Below are positions 7,767 through 11,420 of a stretch of DNA of 11,420 bases, one piece after another. The stretch comes from Flavobacteriaceae bacterium. GTDB taxonomy: Bacteria; Bacteroidota; Bacteroidia; Flavobacteriales; Flavobacteriaceae. Under the pieces are notes generated by a model. That model searched no databases. It saw nothing but the letters and a program-made list of their open reading frames with translations, and had not been told where the DNA came from. Where the stretch lies: contig JAAZVG010000037.1 in assembly GCA_018623655.1 (NCBI GenBank), forward strand, positions 1 to 11,420, given 5' to 3'. Numbering within the stretch: position 1 is the first letter of the stretch; each line of letters opens with the position of its first letter. Made by a program: the position numbers and the translations under genes.

Positions 7767-8213
7767 TTATCTTCCGGTTAAACGCTTTAGGCTAGGAATT
7801 ACCATTAGCACAATAGCAATGATCACCATTCCGAAGAAGATGTTCAGTAATGTCCCAATAGTTTTTACCGTACCTACGGTTGTAGTTAATCCTCTTTCTG
7901 TTTGAACGGCCTCAACAACAGCTTCTTCACCGCCAGCAATTAAGTATCCGATCAGTGTAAGAACTATCGCAAACCCAAGAGTTTTAAGAACACGCTTAAC
8001 GCCTCCTTCTGAAGTAAACGTCTTTTTTAATCCGAAGAATACTGAAGCAGCTGTAGCGACAAACAACAAAAGAAATACGACCTTGAACATAAGATCCATT
8101 GAAGTACTATCTATTGCTTGGCTTGGCGGCATGTCCGAAGCTGGTAGCAAGTACCAAAGAATGGTCGAAAGCACTCCTAGTACGATTAGAACGATTTTTA
8201 TAATTCTGTGCAT
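7767..8213 (-). CDS. Four-TM membrane protein of unknown function in the exbB cluster
   Basis: I do not recognise a characterised family. The 148-aa product has four predicted TM helices: about 5-23, 41-61, 77-94 and 117-140. Basic residues fall in the N-terminus (MHRIIK), the TM2-TM3 loop (GLKK, VKRVLK) and the C-terminus (SLKRLTGR), so positive-inside reasoning gives N-in/C-in with two short periplasmic loops. The first loop is Pro/Ser-rich (PASDMPPSQAIDSTSMD) and the second is acidic (GGEEAVVEAV). It has no signal peptide and no catalytic motif. It sits between exbB (25-base gap) and the first exbD (11-base gap) on the same strand, so it is very likely co-expressed. It may be an accessory subunit or assembly factor of that motor, which is inference from position only. 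Confidence 0.8.
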   Translation of the reverse strand: MHRIIKIVLIVLGVLSTILWYLLPASDMPPSQAIDSTSMDLMFKVVFLLLFVATAASVFFGLKKTFTSEGGVKRVLKTLGFAIVLTLIGYLIAGGEEAVVEAVQTERGLTTTVGTVKTIGTLLNIFFGMVIIAIVLMVIPSLKRLTGR

Positions 8214-8238
8214 AACTTAAGATTTTTACGTTCTACAA

Positions 8239-8967
8239 TTACTTCTTAGAAGCGGCAAGCATGTCGATTAATGAAATAGAAGAATCTTCCATATCATTTA
8301 CAATCGCATCGATTTTTGCAATAATGTAGTTGTAGAAAATCTGAAGGATAATCGCGGTAATAAGTCCAAATACTGTAGTTAAAAGCGCTACTTGGATATC
8401 ACCTGCAATAAGTGATGCTGATAGATTACCTACAGCTGCAATCTTCTGGAACGCTTGAATCATACCAATTACCGTACCCATGAACCCAAGCATTGGCGCA
8501 ATGGCGATAAATAATGATAACCAAGACACGTTCTTCTCAAGCTGTCCCATTTGAACACCTCCGTAAGAAACAACGGCTTTTTCAGCAGCCTCAACACCCT
8601 CGCCTGAACGCTCTAAACCTTGATAGTAAATAGATGCAACAGGACCTGCAGTCTCACGACAAACAGACTTAGCCTCTTCGACCCCACCTGAAGCTAATGC
8701 TGTCTCAACACTCTCTTTAAGAGCGGCAGTATTGGTAGTAGCCATATTTAAGTAAATAATACGCTCAATGGCAACGGCAAGACCTAGAATTAGACAAAGA
8801 AGTACAATACCCATGAAGGCAGGACCACCTTGGATAAACTGCTCTTTAAGTACTTGTGTAAATCCTTTAGAAGCAGCAGCCTCTTCCTGTATAACAGCTG
8901 CCGAAGCAGAAGCTGAACCTAAGATGAACATTACTGCAGTAGCTAAGGTTAACGATATTTTTTTCAT
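8239..8967 (-). CDS. exbB: MotA/TolQ/ExbB-family proton channel protein
   Basis: Stator-type subunit of an ExbB-ExbD motor in the inner membrane, using proton flow to drive TonB or a TonB-like partner. The 242-aa product starts with a likely signal peptide (MKKISLTLATAVMFILG, probable cleavage after ASA at 21-23) and a short periplasmic segment. TM1 is at about 51-73, a cytoplasmic helical domain spans about 74-148, TM2 is about 149-172 and TM3 about 190-215. The family signature PMLGFMGTVIGMIQAF is in TM2 and ALLTTVFGLITAI in TM3; Thr165 and Thr197/198 correspond to pore-lining Thr residues. The start is supported by an A-rich leader (eight A before the TG of ATG, including the start A) and the signal peptide. 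It heads a four-gene cluster. TolQ is an alternative, but two ExbD genes and no tolA/tolB/pal favour a Ton-type motor. Confidence 0.93.
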   Translation of the reverse strand: MKKISLTLATAVMFILGSASASAAVIQEEAAASKGFTQVLKEQFIQGGPAFMGIVLLCLILGLAVAIERIIYLNMATTNTAALKESVETALASGGVEEAKSVCRETAGPVASIYYQGLERSGEGVEAAEKAVVSYGGVQMGQLEKNVSWLSLFIAIAPMLGFMGTVIGMIQAFQKIAAVGNLSASLIAGDIQVALLTTVFGLITAIILQIFYNYIIAKIDAIVNDMEDSSISLIDMLAASKK

Positions 8968-9000
8968 TTTTTTTGACTTAAGAATTTGTTAGTTAACGAG

Positions 9001-9034
9001 TAAAGATAAAAAATAATGTTATGCTCTTTTACAA
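9001..9034 (-). promoter_or_regulatory. Candidate promoter of the exbB cluster
   Basis: In the 115-base gap between ansA and exbB, the minus strand reads TATCTTTA at 9008-9001, one mismatch from the Bacteroidota -7 consensus TAnnTTTG. A TTG lies at 9034-9032, with about 23 bases between, near the upper limit of accepted spacing. Transcription would start near 8995, giving a leader of roughly 25-30 bases that ends in an A-run before the ATG. The match is modest, but a promoter here fits the gene arrangement. Confidence 0.35.
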
Positions 9035-9082
9035 GCGATGACCAAGAAACAAAAAATAACAGAGGTAAAAAAATTGCTATGG

Positions 9083-10111
9083 TTATTTTCTAGAAATTTC
9101 ACCACATAATGGCGAAATCAACATTTTTTTAAAACGTTTTATTTCCAAATTTAGTGCCCCAAAAATTAGGGCCTTTGCGAGAGTTGCTTCGGTTGTCATA
9201 TCGCCTCCATCGAGAACTCCGAATTTTTTAAAACCGTTACTAGCTTCGTACATTCCCATCGAAACAGAACCTTTGGCACACTGACTACAATTGATAACCA
9301 CAATTTCATTCTTTTGACAAAATTCAAGCATTCGTTTAAGCGCGATGGATTTCATGGCGTTACCTGCCCCAAAGGTTTCAAGAATAACGGTTTTAATATG
9401 GTTGGCCTGCTCGATCATACGAAAAGCCCAATCAGACATGTTAGGATGTAATTTTAACAAAAAAACTGATTCAGGAATTTGAGAAAGTGTTCTAATCCCT
9501 TTAATCTCTCTGGTTTCGATGAAATTGCGCCTATTATAATCTAGGTAAACTCCAGCCGTAATTAAAGGCTGCAGGTTAGGAGAGATAAAAGCTTCAAAAT
9601 GCTCGGCGCTAAGTTTGATACTACGATTTGCCCGATATAATTTGTATTCGAAATACAATCCGACTTCTTTAAGAATAGGCGCTCCATCCTCATAAAGACT
9701 TGCAATTTGGACTGCAGTAATTAAATTTTCCTTTGCATCGGTTCTTAGATCTCCAATAGGCAGTTGAGAACCTGTAAAAACAACAGGTTTATTCAACCCT
9801 AGAAGTAAAAAACTTAATGCTGAGGCTGAATAACTCATGGTATCTGACCCATGAAGAACGACAAACCCATCGTAGTCAGTTTCCTTTGCGAGGATTAAAT
9901 CTCGAATTTCGATCCAGTCCGAAGCTTCTATTTCTGAACTGTCTTTAGGAGAGGCAACGCTAACATGATGAATATCACAGTCAAGTTGACGAAGCTCCCC
10001 TACCCGATCTAATAAACGGTCGAAATTCAGAGGTGCGAGGCTACCTGTTTGTGGATGGCGACGCATTCCAATGGTTCCACCAGTATAGATTAGTAAAATC
10101 TTAGGTCTCAT
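9083..10111 (-). CDS. ansA: Type I (cytoplasmic) L-asparaginase
   Basis: Hydrolyses L-asparagine to aspartate and ammonia. The 342-aa length fits type I enzymes (about 340 aa), and the start MRPKILLIYTGGTIGM has no signal peptide, pointing to the cytoplasm. The nucleophile is expected to be Thr13 in YTGGTIGM. The second active-site block reads LHGSDTMSYSASALSFLL, where Ser89-Asp90 replace the usual Thr-Asp pair. Lys166 in ANRSIK is the likely triad lysine, and TGSQLPIGDLRTDAKENLITA is a strong type I signature. The C-terminal domain has ETFGAGNA and VVINCSQCAKGSVSMGMY. The start overlaps the tatD stop by four bases (ATGA), so translation is probably coupled. No clear hairpin terminator follows before exbB. 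Glutamyl-tRNA amidotransferase-type GatD is less likely given the length. Confidence 0.93.
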   Translation of the reverse strand: MRPKILLIYTGGTIGMRRHPQTGSLAPLNFDRLLDRVGELRQLDCDIHHVSVASPKDSSEIEASDWIEIRDLILAKETDYDGFVVLHGSDTMSYSASALSFLLLGLNKPVVFTGSQLPIGDLRTDAKENLITAVQIASLYEDGAPILKEVGLYFEYKLYRANRSIKLSAEHFEAFISPNLQPLITAGVYLDYNRRNFIETREIKGIRTLSQIPESVFLLKLHPNMSDWAFRMIEQANHIKTVILETFGAGNAMKSIALKRMLEFCQKNEIVVINCSQCAKGSVSMGMYEASNGFKKFGVLDGGDMTTEATLAKALIFGALNLEIKRFKKMLISPLCGEISRK

Positions 10112-10884
10112 TCTCGTTTAAAGATACGAAGCGCATTCGATGAAGTAATCTTTGATAATTCTTTGGTTGATATTGAATAAATATCAGCTACTCGATCGGC
10201 TATAAATCGAAGATAAGCAGGTTCATTTCGCTTTCCCCTGTAAGGAACAGGAGCCAGATAAGGCCCGTCTGTTTCTAATACAATATGTTCCAGACTTATT
10301 TGCGTTAAAAAGGTGTCAAGCTTTCCATTTTTGAAAGTAACAACCCCTCCAATTCCCAAATAAAATCCTAAGGATATTGCTTGTTTTGCCTGCTGAAGAC
10401 TCCCTGTAAAACAGTGAAAAATACCTGTCACCTGATGACCTTGTTTTTGTATTTTTTCAATCGATTCAAATACCTCATCAAAGGCATTTCGACAGTGTAT
10501 AACAATCGGTAAATTACGTTCACTAGCCCAAACCATTTGTTTCTCAAAAGCATAGATTTGAGCATCTTTAAAACTGTCATCCCAATAAAGATCGATTCCA
10601 ATCTCACCAACCGCAACTGCATCAATCGAATCTAAACGATGCTTGACATGTTCCAGTTCTGAATCTACATTTTCTTTCACATGGGTGGGATGTAAACCGG
10701 CCATGAGATGCACTCTACCGGGAAAGGCCTCGAACACCTGATCCATCGCCGCTGAATATTCTGAATCGATAGCAGGCAAAAAAAAGCGGGTGATTCCCCG
10801 CTTTTCGGCCTCAGCTACAAGAGCAGGCAAATCATCTGCAAAATCATCGGCATAAAGATGAATATGCGTATCTGTTAAATTCAT
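10108..10884 (-). CDS. tatD: TatD-family metal-dependent DNase/hydrolase
   Basis: A TIM-barrel metallohydrolase of the TatD family, whose members act as 3'-5' DNases or deoxyribonucleases in DNA repair and turnover; the exact substrate here is not known. All metal ligands are in place in the 258-aa product: His7 and His9 in DTHIHL, Glu94 in VGEIGIDLYW, His130 in VIHCRNAFDE, His157 in GIFHCFTGS and Asp206 in LETDGPYLAP. Length matches the family (about 255-265). Its ATG begins directly after the odhB stop (TAAATG, no gap), and its own stop overlaps the ansA start by four bases, so odhB, tatD and ansA are probably one transcript. There is no tatABC nearby, so the name reflects the family only. 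Confidence 0.95.
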   Translation of the reverse strand: MNLTDTHIHLYADDFADDLPALVAEAEKRGITRFFLPAIDSEYSAAMDQVFEAFPGRVHLMAGLHPTHVKENVDSELEHVKHRLDSIDAVAVGEIGIDLYWDDSFKDAQIYAFEKQMVWASERNLPIVIHCRNAFDEVFESIEKIQKQGHQVTGIFHCFTGSLQQAKQAISLGFYLGIGGVVTFKNGKLDTFLTQISLEHIVLETDGPYLAPVPYRGKRNEPAYLRFIADRVADIYSISTKELSKITSSNALRIFKRE

Positions 10885-11420
10885 TTATAACTCTAAAGCT
10901 TTTTTCACATCCCCATTCATTAGGTGCGTAATTGGATCTTCAATAGCCTCTTTAACAGCCACAAGAAAGCCCACGGATTCTTTTCCATCAATAATTCGAT
11001 GATCATATGAAAGCGCTAGGTACATAACGGGAGCTATAGCAACGGCTCCATTTTTAACCACGGGACGTTCAACAATATTGTGCATACCTAGAATTGCACT
11101 TTGCGGAGGATTAATGATCGGAGTACTTAACATTGATCCAAATACACCACCATTAGAAATAGTAAATGTTCCTCCCGTCATTTCATCGATTGTTATTAGT
11201 CCATCTCGGGCTCTAAGAGCTAGGCGTTTAACCTCTTCTTCTACTCCTTTAAAACTGCGTTCTTCAGCATTGCGAATCACAGGCACCATAAGCCCTTTAG
11301 GCCCAGAAACAGCAATGCTAATGTCACAGAAATCGTAAGAAATCATTTCTTTTCCATCGATCATTGAATTTACAGCAGGGAACATTTTTAACGCTCTGAT
11401 TACTGCTAGAGTAAAGAAAG
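10885..11420 (-). CDS. odhB: 2-oxoglutarate dehydrogenase E2 (dihydrolipoyl succinyltransferase), N-terminal part missing
   Basis: C-terminal catalytic domain of the E2 core of the 2-oxoglutarate dehydrogenase complex, which transfers succinyl from dihydrolipoamide to CoA in the TCA cycle. The frame is open to the window edge, reading FFTLAVIRALKMFPAVNSMIDG, so the Met at 11385 is internal and the start, lipoyl domain and E1/E3-binding domain lie outside. Visible signatures are DISIAVSGPKGLMVPVIR, GGTFTISNGGVFGSMLSTP, INPPQSAILGMH and the active-site motif LSYDHRIIDGKES, with the catalytic His and Asp. The GGVFGSMLSTP and NPPQSAILGMH forms favour the succinyl- over the acetyltransferase of pyruvate dehydrogenase. 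It ends directly against the tatD start. Confidence 0.94.
   Translation of the reverse strand, partial: FFTLAVIRALKMFPAVNSMIDGKEMISYDFCDISIAVSGPKGLMVPVIRNAEERSFKGVEEEVKRLALRARDGLITIDEMTGGTFTISNGGVFGSMLSTPIINPPQSAILGMHNIVERPVVKNGAVAIAPVMYLALSYDHRIIDGKESVGFLVAVKEAIEDPITHLMNGDVKKALEL

Noticed and set aside
7562..7795. 77-aa open frame on the plus strand opposite the first exbD
   Set aside because: Antisense shadow of a clear ExbD coding region; no motif and low-complexity Ser/Val composition.
6635..8967. Gliding motility / type IX secretion motor (GldL-GldM) as identity of the exbB cluster
   Set aside because: The proteins are ordinary ExbB (three TM with MotA/TolQ/ExbB signature) and short ExbD-type proteins, without the large GldM periplasmic domains or neighbouring gldK/gldN genes.
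9032..9044. Possible sigma-54 -24/-12 promoter before exbB (TGG and TTG on the minus strand)
   Set aside because: The two elements are 10 bases apart start to start rather than the required 11, and the GC of the -12 element is missing, so it does not fit the consensus.
9060..9125. Possible terminator hairpin after ansA
   Set aside because: Only short AT-rich inverted repeats (ATTTC/GAAAT, TTCTAGAA) are present, with no GC-rich stem followed by a T-run; read-through into the exbB cluster cannot be excluded.
10885..11385. Met at 11385 as the start of a short acyltransferase gene
   Set aside because: The frame continues upstream to the window edge with conserved E2 catalytic-domain residues, so this is the 3' part of a longer odhB.

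Overview
The window looks like chromosomal housekeeping DNA from a Bacteroidota bacterium, most probably in or near the order Flavobacteriales. This is judged from protein style, low GC content, starts without Shine-Dalgarno motifs but often with A-rich leaders, candidate TAnnTTTG-type promoter elements, and a Ton-type motor operon with one ExbB and two ExbD proteins. I see no mobile element, CRISPR array, rRNA, tRNA or phage signature. Codon and base style look uniform by eye.

Plus-strand block (1-6587): a tightly packed run of pyrH (5' end cut by the window edge), frr, a 12-TM RND/MMPL-family exporter, asnS and rpoN. Gaps are 3, 6, 46 and 3 bases, so this is probably one operon, possibly with an extra promoter before asnS. 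It joins pyrimidine nucleotide supply (UMP kinase), ribosome recycling, Asn-tRNA charging and the alternative sigma factor sigma-54 with a membrane transporter of unknown substrate.

A compact hairpin with A and T tracts on its two sides (about 6586-6613) sits between the converging gene blocks and can serve as terminator for both.

Minus-strand block (read from 11420 down to 6635): odhB (5' end cut), tatD and ansA are directly abutting or overlapping. After 115 bases with a candidate promoter comes a four-gene cluster: exbB, a 148-aa four-TM protein of unknown function, and two different exbD genes. This cluster probably builds a proton-driven inner-membrane motor that energises outer-membrane TonB-dependent transport or a related process. 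No TonB gene is in the window.

Nothing here amounts to a clear undescribed system. The most interesting items are the uncharacterised four-TM protein inside the ExbB/ExbD cluster, the CxxC-bearing periplasmic insert of the first ExbD, and the RND protein whose first half lacks the TM4 aspartate seen in its second half.
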